A stretch of DNA of 64,000 nucleotides from Ruminococcus sp. (GCA_017519415.1 JAFWSI010000015.1:1-64000); one strand, 5' to 3'. Positions 28,175-36,521 are shown, numbered from the stretch's first letter. Numbers and translations are program-made. Notes: generated from the letters alone by a model not told the origin.

Positions 28175-29150
28175 TTTTTATACCCCCGTTTTCTTTGGAT
28201 ATTATTTCCAGTGCAGTGAGAATATGCACCTGTTCTTCCATGCAGGCGGCTTCCGAAATATCCCTTACCGTGCCTGTTGTGGCCATTTTTCTGCACGCGC
28301 AGGAATTGCGGCAGTATGCGGCTATCTCACAGCCCCGGCATCTCTCGGAGACCATTGAATAATCGGGATGCTCCCTTCTGGCTTTTTCGGCCTGAAGTCC
28401 CACAAAAACGTCGCCGCAGCGGTATTCGGGAATGTTCTGGAACTGGACGCAGGGATAGAAGCTCCCGTCCCAGTTTATGAAGATCTTCTTTTTGCAGATC
28501 TCGCAGAGGCTTCGCTTGTTTTCCCTGATATACTTCTTTTTGACTGCAAGCTCATAAACGAACAGATCGGGTATGTCGGCGATCTTCTTCCATTGTTCCC
28601 TTAAAGTGTCGCCGAAGCTGTCCGCATCGTCGGGAACAAGGAAGGCGTCCATTGCAGCGGAGACCTTTTTTACGCCGAGCCCTTTCAGATACATGATATT
28701 ATCGTACAGCTCCGGAAGAGTCTGCTTTGTGTAGACGAGCTGTACCAGTGTTTCAGGCTGATATTTCAGCAGCAGCTTCAGATTTGCGTCAAGAACTGCC
28801 GTGTCGGCGCCGCGGTCCGTACATTCGATGCCGTCGTGGGACATATTGATGATGACCTTTCGCTCCGCGCACCATTTTATGAATTCCTCGTCGAGCAGGG
28901 TCCCGTTGGTGGTGATGACGAACTCCTTCGCTTTGAAGGCTTCGCAGAAGTATTTTACGGTCTCCTTGTAAAGCAGGGGCTCTCCGCCGAAAAGGTAAAC
29001 TGTTTCCGCATTGTCCTGACGTCTTATAAAATCCGCGATCCTGTCTCTTGTTTCGTTATTTATGCAGCCGTAGGCGGTATTAAGGTGTCTCTCATAACAA
29101 TAGCTGCACCTGAGGTTGCATTTGTTTGTTATGCTGATGGTATAATCCAA
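28158..29150 (-). CDS. Radical SAM/SPASM protein 2
   Basis: 330 residues, TTG start with GAGGTGA ten bases upstream. CNLRCSYC (Cys11, 15, 18) is the SAM cluster motif; LFGGEPLLY (about 53-61), ITTNGTLL and NMSHDG mark the barrel. The SPASM region has CEICKKK, FYPCVQF, CRGCEIAAYCRNSCACRK. Its short length and order fit peptide/protein maturases of the anSME/SPASM type. The 3' end overlaps the LxG-repeat dockerin gene, the likely substrate. It is not a recent duplicate of radical SAM 1: only the motifs match. A TIGRFAM family called FibroRumin radical SAM maturase exists for such bacteria; membership could not be tested. Confidence 0.85.
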   Translation of the reverse strand: MDYTISITNKCNLRCSYCYERHLNTAYGCINNETRDRIADFIRRQDNAETVYLFGGEPLLYKETVKYFCEAFKAKEFVITTNGTLLDEEFIKWCAERKVIINMSHDGIECTDRGADTAVLDANLKLLLKYQPETLVQLVYTKQTLPELYDNIMYLKGLGVKKVSAAMDAFLVPDDADSFGDTLREQWKKIADIPDLFVYELAVKKKYIRENKRSLCEICKKKIFINWDGSFYPCVQFQNIPEYRCGDVFVGLQAEKARREHPDYSMVSERCRGCEIAAYCRNSCACRKMATTGTVRDISEAACMEEQVHILTALEIISKENGGIKNEKVH

Positions 29151-29191
29151 AATATCACCTCGTTCTGCATCTTACGGCTGTCCTTACAATC

Positions 29192-29220
29192 AGTATAATA
29201 CATATTTGGGAAAAAAGCAA
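29192..29220 (-). promoter_or_regulatory. Sigma-A-like promoter of the radical SAM 2 operon
   Basis: Minus strand TTGCTT (29220-29215), 17-base spacer, TATACT (29197-29192), about 40 bases before the TTG start. Confidence 0.65.
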
Positions 29221-29450
29221 TATTTTTCACCGAAAAGTAAATAAGGTAACCAATAGTGCGGCAGCTTTTCGCATTTTGCTCTATACCTATAAGACGAACG
29301 AAAGCCCGAAAACTCTCACCCTCTGACAAAAATTTTTTCTTTTATAAAAATACCGTGTTCTTTTCGGGAGGCCATCAGAGCGGAAGTATATTGAATCCAG
29401 GAGGGAAATATGATAAAATAACAGACAGATCATGATTTTTTTGCATGAGG
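29221..29450. other. Divergent intergenic region between radical SAM 2 and sigma operon 2
   Basis: AT-rich, no supported gene. A lone AGGAGGGAAATATG at about 29400 opens only a three-codon frame. Confidence 0.4.
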
Positions 29451-29479
29451 TGTAACACTTCGTGATCGTGCTCCGAATG
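29451..29479 (+). promoter_or_regulatory. Putative ECF-type promoter of sigma operon 2
   Basis: TGTAAC (29451-29456) in the same GGTGTAACACTT 12-mer as sigma operon 1, 17 bases, then CGAATG (29474-29479). TGTAAC-N17-CGA is close to the B. subtilis SigX-type pattern. 49 bases before the ATG. Confidence 0.65.
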
Positions 29480-29527
29480 TAGTAGATGAAAGGCCGACCT
29501 TAAAAAACAACGCAAGGAGGAATGAAC

Positions 29528-30094
29528 ATGACAAGCAGGGAAATGGCAGAAATGATGAAGAAGTCAGCTGCGGACTGTCATAAAGCACTTGTCAGGGAAT
29601 ACGGCAGATATGTCTATGCCATCGTATACAACAAGCTCAGAGGCTGCGGTACAAAGGAGGATATAGAGGAATGCGTCAGCGATGTATTCGCGGATCTTTT
29701 TATGAAATGCGAGATAGATACGTCCTACGAAAACGATCTGAAATACCTCATAGGAACTATCGCAAAGCGTGAGGCTATCGACAGCTTCAGGAGACTGACT
29801 GCGAAGGCGGGTCACATTGCCGATACCGGCGAGGACGATATGCGGGAGCTTGCTTCGGATTTCAGCGTCGATGAGCACGTTGACCGTTCTGAACTCCGCC
29901 GCGTGCTTATAGATAAGATAGACGAACTGGGAGAACCGGACTCCACCATACTTATCCAGAAATTCTATTATAACCGTAATTCCAGGGAAATAGCCCAAAG
30001 TCTTTCCATGACCGCAGTTGCGGTCAGACAAAGGTGCTCGAGGGCTATGGACAAGCTTCGCACTAAGCTTCTGGAAACGGGTATAACTCTTTAA
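29528..30094 (+). CDS. ECF-type RNA polymerase sigma factor, copy 2
   Basis: 188 residues from the ATG at 29528; the ATG six bases earlier touches the RBS AAGGAGG (29514-29520) and is unlikely. Region 2 (about 20-90, VREYGRYVYAIVYNKLRGCG, DIEECVSDVF) and region 4 (about 125-180, PDSTILIQKFYYNRNSREIA, SMTAVAVRQRCSRAMDKLR) match copy 1. Followed after 15 bases by its membrane partner. Likely autoregulated through the shared promoter. Confidence 0.88.
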   Translation: MTSREMAEMMKKSAADCHKALVREYGRYVYAIVYNKLRGCGTKEDIEECVSDVFADLFMKCEIDTSYENDLKYLIGTIAKREAIDSFRRLTAKAGHIADTGEDDMRELASDFSVDEHVDRSELRRVLIDKIDELGEPDSTILIQKFYYNRNSREIAQSLSMTAVAVRQRCSRAMDKLRTKLLETGITL

Positions 30095-30109
30095 GGGGAG
30101 GGAGAAGCA

Positions 30110-31405
30110 ATGAAAGATAAAAAAATATTCGATATTCTTGAAAATGCGGAGAATGATACAATGAAGAGACTTATCGATAAATGCCCCGAGATCTCCGACG
30201 AACAGCTCGACAGGATATTTGTCATGAGCGAGAAGAAGTTCAGATCAAGAAAGAACAGCATAGACGAAGCGGAGAGGGACGAAAGGATAAAAATGACAGA
30301 GGGCGATGTTGTCGAGGGAGTCGAGCACAGCAGAAGACCTGCATGGTTCGCACCTGTGAGCGCGGCTGCTTCGATGATACTTGTTGCGGGCATCGCTGTG
30401 GGAAGCGTACTTATGCTCAGGAACAAGGGTCCCGAGATAGTGGGAAATGTAAATAACCCGCCTGCGGTCACGGTCACCACAACTGTGGTTTCGGGCACTT
30501 CCGTCACGGTAACGGATAATGACGGCTCCGGGACAGCGACCTCCTTCGCAGCCGTATCGGGTACGGGTGATAAAACCACCACCACAACAACAGAGGCTGT
30601 TACCGATCCCGCAAAGGAAGAGGCGGCAGATACGGAGTTTATAAAGCCCTATGTAGGACGTTGGAGGTATCAGACCTCACCCAACAACACCGTTCACATA
30701 GACGGAGTCGATACGGGCACCGTGGATATATACGAGGACGCAACATACACATATACGGATAAAAACGGAAACGTCTCAACAGGTACCGTGAAGAAGGCTG
30801 TTGAGGAGATAGGCGGAACGGAGCTGTTCGGACTTGACTTCTCGGGCAATAGCTTCATAGGTCACCGTGCGATATATGTTGAGTCCGCGCCTGACGAGCT
30901 TCATTTCGGAAACGGCGACGCAGCTCGTATAGTACGCGGAACTGCCAACAAGACCTACAGCGAGACAGCTGCCGAAAAGATGGATAATTTTGACCGTATC
31001 GAGGGGCTGATGGCTGTTGAACACCACAGCAGCGAGCTGTCATTCAGTGAAAACGGAGTGGATTACTACAGATATACAGGCTCCGAGTTCGGATCGCTGG
31101 CTGAGATCAGAGCGCTTATCGAGGATACAATGACAGGCGACCTGAGAGATGAGTATATGGGTGAATGTGAAAGCCGCTACAAGGAAAGGGACGGCGTCAT
31201 TTATCAGTCGAGAGGTCAGAGAGGAACATTTTCATTTGATACCAGCGGCGGAGTGGTCATATCCGAGGTGAACGACAGCCGGTTCACGGCAACAGCCGTT
31301 AATGCAAATTTTGTACCCGCACAGGGCAGGGGCTCGGCTGTGTTCAAAAAGGAAAACGGCGAATGGAAGATGAGCGGATATTCTGCCGGCGAGCCCATGG
31401 GCTGA
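30110..31405 (+). CDS. Membrane-spanning anti-sigma-like protein, copy 2, with IseA-like outer domain
   Basis: 431 residues, RBS GGGAGGGAG. Cytoplasmic part 1-80 (KKIFDILENAENDTMKRLID), transmembrane helix about 83-103 (PVSAAASMILVAGIAVGSVLML), Thr/Ser linker (about 115-165), then a beta domain (170-290) and a C-terminal region (about 300-430, YYRYTGSEFGSLAEIRALIE ... GSAVFKKENGEWKMSGY) that recalls IseA/YoeB-type cell-wall endopeptidase inhibitors. Only the N-terminus and topology match copy 1; the outer domains differ, so the two systems probably sense different signals. Anti-sigma role inferred from the operon. Confidence 0.68.
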   Translation: MKDKKIFDILENAENDTMKRLIDKCPEISDEQLDRIFVMSEKKFRSRKNSIDEAERDERIKMTEGDVVEGVEHSRRPAWFAPVSAAASMILVAGIAVGSVLMLRNKGPEIVGNVNNPPAVTVTTTVVSGTSVTVTDNDGSGTATSFAAVSGTGDKTTTTTTEAVTDPAKEEAADTEFIKPYVGRWRYQTSPNNTVHIDGVDTGTVDIYEDATYTYTDKNGNVSTGTVKKAVEEIGGTELFGLDFSGNSFIGHRAIYVESAPDELHFGNGDAARIVRGTANKTYSETAAEKMDNFDRIEGLMAVEHHSSELSFSENGVDYYRYTGSEFGSLAEIRALIEDTMTGDLRDEYMGECESRYKERDGVIYQSRGQRGTFSFDTSGGVVISEVNDSRFTATAVNANFVPAQGRGSAVFKKENGEWKMSGYSAGEPMG

Positions 31406-31430
31406 ACAGACTGAAAACCGATATTATACA

Positions 31431-31466
31431 AAGAGCTCCCCGTAAGAAAAACGGGGAGCTCTTTTC
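31431..31466 (+). terminator. Terminator of sigma operon 2
   Basis: AAGAGCTCCCCGT-AAGAAAA-ACGGGGAGCTCTTTTCT, 11-bp stem, 26 bases after the stop. Confidence 0.88.
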
Positions 31467-31592
31467 TGTATTCCGGCGTGAGTCTTCTTGTTGCAGCGTC
31501 TGCGCTTGAATGCTTTGCGGAAATAATGCACAGGGAATTTTTTCATGGATCTTCGTCTTTTTGGGCTCCTGAAATCACTTATATATGAAAGC

Positions 31593-31621
31593 TTGCATTT
31601 GAGCATGAAATATGGCATAAT
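31593..31621 (+). promoter_or_regulatory. Sigma-A-like promoter of the GH3 gene
   Basis: TTGCAT (31593-31598), 17-base spacer, CATAAT (31616-31621); 40 bases before the ATG with RBS AAAGGAG. Confidence 0.65.
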
Positions 31622-31660
31622 AATGGAAGCGGCATAATAACGTACTGAAAGGAGCGCATT

Positions 31661-34135
31661 ATGAAAAAAGCACTCGCATTACTGCTGGGGCTGACCATGC
31701 TTTCATCTCTGGCAGCCTGCAATTCAAAGAACAAAAAAAGTGAGTTATCCGAGCTTCCGTCCAATAACTCAGCATCGGGTACGGCAAAGGAATTTGAGTT
31801 CAAATATCAGAAATACGCAGCCATGACTCCCGAAGAGATAGTTGCGGAGCTGACGCTGGAGCAGAAGGCGGATCAGATGGTCCAGCCTGCGATCTACAAT
31901 ATTACCGAGTATGATATGAAGAAAAACGATTACGGCAGCATACTCTCCACGGCAGGCTGTATCGACGCCGCTTCATGGCGCGAGACAGTGGACGCCTTCC
32001 AGAAAGCGGCTGTTGAATCGGAGGCAGGTATACCCTATGTCTACGGACAGGACGACGTTCACGGCGTGAATTACTGCCTCAACGCAGTTTATTTCCCGCA
32101 CAACATCGGACAGGGGGCTGCCAACGACGAGGAGCTTGCCTATCAGGTGGGACTTATAACGGCGGACGAAGCCAAGCTCTGCCATATGCTGTGGAACTTC
32201 TCTCCCGTCGTGGCTCAGTCCGTGGACCCCCGCTGGGGCAGGACCTATGAGTCCTACGGCTCAGACCTTGAGACCATAACAAAGCTCAGCACCGCATACA
32301 CAAAGGGTCTCATAGACGGCGGTATCATCGCCTGTACAAAGCACTTCTTTGCAGACGGAAACGTGGTGTACGGCACAGGAGAGCAGGGCGATGTGAAAAT
32401 GCTCATCGACCGCGGCGACGCTCAGCTTTCGGACGCCGAGATAAAGGAGCTCCTGAAGGTATATCAGGCGCAGATAGACGCGGGAGTGCAGACGATAATG
32501 ATAAGTCATTCGTCCCTCAACGGCGTGAAGATGCACGAGAACAAGGAATACATAATGAAGCTGAAGGACGAAATGGGCTTTGAGGGCTTTATTGTGAGCG
32601 ACTGGGGCTCGGTTGGTAATATCACGGGCTCGTCCTATGAGGAGCAGGTCATAAAGAGCGTCAACGCAGGCATAGATATGCTCATGGAGACAGACCGCTT
32701 TGAAGAGGCGAGGGATATTATCGTTGACGCCGTGGGCAGCGGCGATATAAGCGAAGACCGTGTGGACGATGCGGTCACAAGGATAATTAAGGTCAAGAAG
32801 GACGCAGGGCTGTTTGACGATCCTTTCCTTGAAACGATGAAGACGGGACAGACCGAGACAGGCTCAGCCGAATACAGGTCAGTAGCCGAGAAGCTTGTGG
32901 AGAAGAGCCTCGTTCTTCTCAAGAACGACAAGGAAGTCCTGCCCTTCAAAGAAGGCACGAAGATATATATAACAGGTCCTGCGGCGGATAACGGACAGGC
33001 TCAGTGCGGCGGCTGGACCATAGACTGGAACAGTGCTCCCTCAAAGGAGGTCTCAGGTGTAACAACTATACTGGAGGCATTTGAGAGATATGCCGCGGAT
33101 TACGGTATCGAGGTCATCACCGACCTCGCAGAAGCATCTGAGGCTGACGCAGTACTCCTCTGCGTGGGCGAGCAGGCCTATGCCGAGTGGAACGGCGACA
33201 CCGAGGATCTTGAGCTCTGCGGCAAGCTGGGACTCAGCGGCAATAAGGACGCCATAAAGAAGGCAAAGGAGCTCGGCAAGCCCACAGTCACCTGCATCGT
33301 AGCGGGCAGGAACGTTATCCTTGACGAAAAAGACTATGAGGGCTGGGACAGTGTCGTTATGTGCTATCTTCCCGGCTCAGAGGGCAAGGGCATATCCGAT
33401 GTGCTCTGCGGCTGTGCCGACTTCACGGGCAGGCTCCCCTCGGACTGGTACGGTTCACTGGATCAGATCGGCACGGACAAATGCTTCCTTGAGCGCGGTT
33501 ACGGTCTGTCCTACGGCAGCGGCTTCAAGCCCCGCACAGAGCCAAAAACGCTTTCGGATACTTCGGATGAAGCTCCTTCAAGCGAGGCTATGGAGGGTAC
33601 AAGCTATACTCCGGGTCTCTTCAAGGACGGCGTATATGTCAATGACTGCGCAGGTATCAGGCTGAACGTACCTGGGGATCTGACGCCGATCAGTAAAAGC
33701 GAGCTGGAGATGTACAGAAGCGAGCACCTTTCTGACGTGACCGACGATGAACAGAAGGTAATTGAGTCCGCTACGGCATGGGACAGCAGCTTCGACGGCG
33801 ACGGCGAAAGCATTTCCGTCGACTTCCTGAATATGAAGCTCGGTATACCCGATGATAAGAACTATACCGAGGGCAAGTATCTGGACTACTGGAAGAGCCT
33901 GCTGGCAGGTTACCTCAGCAATTACAGCATAGATGTTGATTTCGGGGACAGGACAAATGTCAGCCTCGGGGACAAGGAATATGTAAGGGAAACCGTTGTG
34001 CTTTCGCAAAGCGGAGGTGCAAGGCAGACTCTCTATAAGTATGTAAGGAAAATCGACGACAGCCTTATGTGTATCATAGAGATAGGCACCTTTTCTGAAA
34101 AGACTCCAGAGGAATTCGAGGCACTGTTCGGCTGA
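31661..34135 (+). CDS. GH3-family beta-glycosidase lipoprotein with extra C-terminal domain
   Basis: 824 residues. Lipobox LAAC at Cys20 (MLSSLAAC), so membrane-anchored outside the cell. GH3 N-domain about 45-400 (EIVAELTLEQKADQMVQPA, DVHGVNY, SYGSD, CTKHFFADG) with the nucleophile Asp314 in FIVSDWGS. The GH3 C-domain runs about 415-625 (KSLVLLKNDKEVLPFKEG, GEQAYAEWNGD, LPGSEGKGISDVL). The family hydrolyses beta-glucosides or xylosides from the non-reducing end; the AEWNGD motif fits exo-beta-1,4-glucosidase types. Residues about 640-824 form an unrecognised domain (LFKDGVYVNDCAGIRLNVPGD) after a short linker. Monocistronic by its own promoter. No dockerin, so it probably works on oligosaccharides at the cell surface. 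Confidence 0.9.
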   Translation: MKKALALLLGLTMLSSLAACNSKNKKSELSELPSNNSASGTAKEFEFKYQKYAAMTPEEIVAELTLEQKADQMVQPAIYNITEYDMKKNDYGSILSTAGCIDAASWRETVDAFQKAAVESEAGIPYVYGQDDVHGVNYCLNAVYFPHNIGQGAANDEELAYQVGLITADEAKLCHMLWNFSPVVAQSVDPRWGRTYESYGSDLETITKLSTAYTKGLIDGGIIACTKHFFADGNVVYGTGEQGDVKMLIDRGDAQLSDAEIKELLKVYQAQIDAGVQTIMISHSSLNGVKMHENKEYIMKLKDEMGFEGFIVSDWGSVGNITGSSYEEQVIKSVNAGIDMLMETDRFEEARDIIVDAVGSGDISEDRVDDAVTRIIKVKKDAGLFDDPFLETMKTGQTETGSAEYRSVAEKLVEKSLVLLKNDKEVLPFKEGTKIYITGPAADNGQAQCGGWTIDWNSAPSKEVSGVTTILEAFERYAADYGIEVITDLAEASEADAVLLCVGEQAYAEWNGDTEDLELCGKLGLSGNKDAIKKAKELGKPTVTCIVAGRNVILDEKDYEGWDSVVMCYLPGSEGKGISDVLCGCADFTGRLPSDWYGSLDQIGTDKCFLERGYGLSYGSGFKPRTEPKTLSDTSDEAPSSEAMEGTSYTPGLFKDGVYVNDCAGIRLNVPGDLTPISKSELEMYRSEHLSDVTDDEQKVIESATAWDSSFDGDGESISVDFLNMKLGIPDDKNYTEGKYLDYWKSLLAGYLSNYSIDVDFGDRTNVSLGDKEYVRETVVLSQSGGARQTLYKYVRKIDDSLMCIIEIGTFSEKTPEEFEALFG

Positions 34136-34160
34136 TCCCATGGGAAAATGAGATATATGA

Positions 34161-34190
34161 AAAAAGGGCGGCAGCCAAGCTCCGCCCTTT
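34161..34190. terminator. Bidirectional terminator
   Basis: AAAAAGGGCGG-CAGCCAAGCT-CCGCCCTTT between the convergent GH3 and degV genes. Confidence 0.75.
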
Positions 34191-34198
34191 ATGAAAAA

Positions 34199-35071
34199 TC
34201 ATTTGTTTTTTCGCCTTACGACTACCGCTACGAGGTCCGGTCCGATATTTGAAGTGACTACAGCGCCGATATTTCCGAACATCTCCGCCTTTCTTCCGGT
34301 TTTCTTTATGAGCTCCTTTTCCACCTCACGGGCGACCGTGTCGTCTCTGCCGTAGAGCATTATGTAAGGAGTCTGCGGAGTCATATTTTTCTCCAGTATG
34401 TCCACCAGCTTGGGAACGATATTCTTCTCGCCCCTTATCTTATCTACTGTGGAGGTCTCGCCGTCCGAGAAAAGAATAACGGGCTTGAGACCGAGAAGCT
34501 CTCCGGCAAATGCCTTTGCAGCCGATATGCGTCCCGACTTCTTGGCATATTTCAGATTGTAGGGCACGGCATATACGCCGCATACGCTGAACCAGTCCTC
34601 AAGATATGCCACTATCTCCTCGGCGTCAGCGCCGCGGCGGATCTTCTTTGCGGCTTCCATTACGGGATAGCCGTAGAAGAGAGTGTAGCATTTTGAATCG
34701 AGGTTGAATATGCGGAGCTTGTCTTTTGCTTCGGGATTGTTCTCAAAGAATTCATTTTTTGCCATGACCGAGTTGTTGAAGGTCCCCGAGCCCTTTGAGT
34801 TCAGAGATACGCTTATAATATCCGTATATCCCTGAGCGTAGAGCTCCTTGTAGGCTTCCTCGAAGTCCACGGGCGGGATCTGCGAGTGCTTCGGTATCTC
34901 GTCGGTATTCTCCAGAAGCTCGTAGAATTCCTTGGTGGATTTGTCATAGATCTCCCTGAAGCTCTCTCCGCCTACGGTCAGAGTGAAGGGAAGCACCTTT
35001 ATACCCAGCTCGTCTATTATTTCTTTTGGCAGATCGCAGCATGAATCGGTAAGCATGATTATCTTTGACAT
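34199..35071 (-). CDS. DegV-family fatty-acid-binding protein
   Basis: 290 residues, full length. TDSCCDLP near the start and SLNSKGSGTFNN (about 94-105) are the conserved lipid-carboxylate-binding motifs; YAKKSGRISAAKAF is the second-domain signature. DegV proteins bind fatty acids and in some Firmicutes (FakB) present them to a kinase for phosphorylation; no fakA is nearby. It lies 13 bases after trmL in the same direction. Confidence 0.9.
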   Translation of the reverse strand: MSKIIMLTDSCCDLPKEIIDELGIKVLPFTLTVGGESFREIYDKSTKEFYELLENTDEIPKHSQIPPVDFEEAYKELYAQGYTDIISVSLNSKGSGTFNNSVMAKNEFFENNPEAKDKLRIFNLDSKCYTLFYGYPVMEAAKKIRRGADAEEIVAYLEDWFSVCGVYAVPYNLKYAKKSGRISAAKAFAGELLGLKPVILFSDGETSTVDKIRGEKNIVPKLVDILEKNMTPQTPYIMLYGRDDTVAREVEKELIKKTGRKAEMFGNIGAVVTSNIGPDLVAVVVRRKNK

Positions 35072-35084
35072 AATATTATCTCCT

Positions 35085-35582
35085 TTACCATTCGTATTTT
35101 GTAAGTTTTCCCTCGCGGGAAAGCTCGGGGTAATCCCATTGTCTCAGCACCTCATAGACCGCTATGGCCACAGAGTTGGAAAGATTCAGGCTGCGCAGTT
35201 CATTGCGCATCGGTATTCTTACACAGCACTCCGGGTTTTCGTGAAGAAGCTCCTCGGGAAGGCCCTTGTCCTCCCGTCCGAAGACGAGGTAGGCGTTGTC
35301 GGGGTATTCCGCTTCGCTGTGGACACGGCGTCCTTTTGTGGTGAAGTAGAAAAAATCCCCGTCCCTGTTCTTCTCAAAGAAATCCGCAAGGCTGTCGTAA
35401 TAGGTGATGTCCAGTTTGTCCCAGTAGTCAAGGCCTGCACGTTTAAGGTGCTTGTCGCTCACCTCGAAGCCCAGAGGACGGACGAGGTGGAGTCTTGCTC
35501 CCGTAACCGCGCAGGTGCGGGAGATATTTCCCGTGTTTTGCGGTATCTGGGGCTCTACAAGGACGATATTGAGATTATGCAT
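35085..35582 (-). CDS. trmL: tRNA (cytidine/uridine-34-2'-O)-methyltransferase TrmL
   Basis: 165 residues from ATG at 35582, with AGGAG seven bases upstream; the frame runs further back but without an RBS. SPOUT-class signatures are clear: NIVLVEPQIPQNTGNISRTC (motif 1), YLVFGREDKGLPEELL (motif 2), IPMRNELRSLNLSNSVAIAV (motif 3, knot). It methylates the ribose of the wobble base of tRNA-Leu in characterised homologues. First gene of a pair with degV. Confidence 0.92.
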   Translation of the reverse strand: MHNLNIVLVEPQIPQNTGNISRTCAVTGARLHLVRPLGFEVSDKHLKRAGLDYWDKLDITYYDSLADFFEKNRDGDFFYFTTKGRRVHSEAEYPDNAYLVFGREDKGLPEELLHENPECCVRIPMRNELRSLNLSNSVAIAVYEVLRQWDYPELSREGKLTKYEW

Positions 35583-35763
35583 AGGTCTCCTTTTAGGGAA
35601 AAGCGGCTGTTGATCATCCTGCTTTTCCCTTGATTTTTTTATTCGGCGGCAGCCGCCGTATGCAGAAGTTTTTTCATATGTTCCCGTACAGAATATAACG
35701 TATCTTTTTTCAGATACTATTACTGTCCGCACTGCGGATAATAAAAAACGGAGTTATTGTAAA

Positions 35764-35937
35764 ATGAATATGAAATCGCTTGCCAAGGGTGCGGCTGCGG
35801 GAGTTGTAGCGGGTTTTGCCTGCTATGCGCTTTCCAACGCACGTCCTTTTAAGAAAATGAGTATAAAGCGGGACGCAGGCAGGACTCTGAAGGCTGCGGG
35901 AGATCTTTTTGACGATATAAAGTCTGTGATCATGTAG
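35764..35937 (+). CDS. Small membrane-associated protein (57 residues)
   Basis: MNMKSLAKGAAAGVVAGFAC.. then ALSNARPFKKMSIKRDAG and KSVIM. One Gly/Ala-rich helix (about 8-24) followed by a basic amphipathic tail. GGAG lies 11 bases before the ATG. Its pattern resembles the small YtxH-like or DUF-type proteins of Firmicutes but no family is certain. Its last eight bases overlap the 3' end of ruvX on the other strand. Codon use matches neighbours, which supports a real gene. Confidence 0.6.
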   Translation: MNMKSLAKGAAAGVVAGFACYALSNARPFKKMSIKRDAGRTLKAAGDLFDDIKSVIM

Positions 35938-36358
35938 GCTCTCCCGAGTTTCGCCTGTAACCGAGATAGCTCTCGAGGATGAGAACGGCTGCCACCGCGT
36001 CAACGACTGCCTTGCGCTTTTTGCCGCGTGTGTTGGTGACATTCAGCGCATTATGGGCTGAAACGGTGGTACAGCGCTCGTCCCAGAGCTTTACGGGACA
36101 ACCTGCGAGCTTTTCGAGCTCCCCGGCAAAGAGCTGACACTTCTCGGCTCTTTCGCCGACTGTTCCGTTCATATTCATGGGATAGCCCACGACTATCTGT
36201 TCCGCACGCTGCTCTTTGGCGAGAGCGGCGGTTTTTTCTATACATTTATAGAAGTCCTTTTCGGCGATGACGGTCACGGGCGAGGCGATCATCTCGCTTT
36301 TACCGCAGACAGCTATGCCCGTTCTCGAATCGCCGAAATCAACTGACATTATTATCAT
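35930..36358 (-). CDS. ruvX: Putative pre-16S rRNA nuclease / Holliday junction resolvase-like RuvX (YqgF)
   Basis: 142 residues from ATG at 36358, chosen because AAAGGATGG lies eight bases upstream; the open frame extends 21 codons further without support. VDFGDSRTGIAV (about 5-16) is the RNase H-like motif I, IVVGYPMNMNGTVGERA the loop, DERCTTVSA and AVVDAVAAVLILESYL the terminal acidic motif. YqgF proteins process the 5' end of 16S rRNA. The own promoter is upstream. Confidence 0.9.
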   Translation of the reverse strand: MIIMSVDFGDSRTGIAVCGKSEMIASPVTVIAEKDFYKCIEKTAALAKEQRAEQIVVGYPMNMNGTVGERAEKCQLFAGELEKLAGCPVKLWDERCTTVSAHNALNVTNTRGKKRKAVVDAVAAVLILESYLGYRRNSGEPT

Positions 36359-36492
36359 ATGAAACCATCCTTTGTAGATCATAATTCTGCGGAGCAAAAT
36401 CATGATCTGAGCCGTTAGCAATTAGCCTGTTGTAAGGGCGAACAATGTGCGCACCCTCAAATGCGGCAGAGCTGTTAAGTTTGATTTATACT

Positions 36493-36521
36493 ATTATAAC
36501 ATATATTGCGTGATTTATCAA
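36493..36521 (-). promoter_or_regulatory. Sigma-A promoter of ruvX
   Basis: Minus strand TTGATA (36521-36516), 17-base spacer, TATAAT (36498-36493), about 135 bases before the ATG. Confidence 0.8.

Noticed and set aside
27708..28358. Plus-strand 216-codon frame opposite the LxG-repeat gene
   Set aside because: Antisense shadow of Thr-rich coding sequence; no RBS and spans two real genes.
31424..31618. Minus-strand 64-codon basic frame
   Set aside because: Ends inside the terminator stem and has no RBS; no recognisable similarity.
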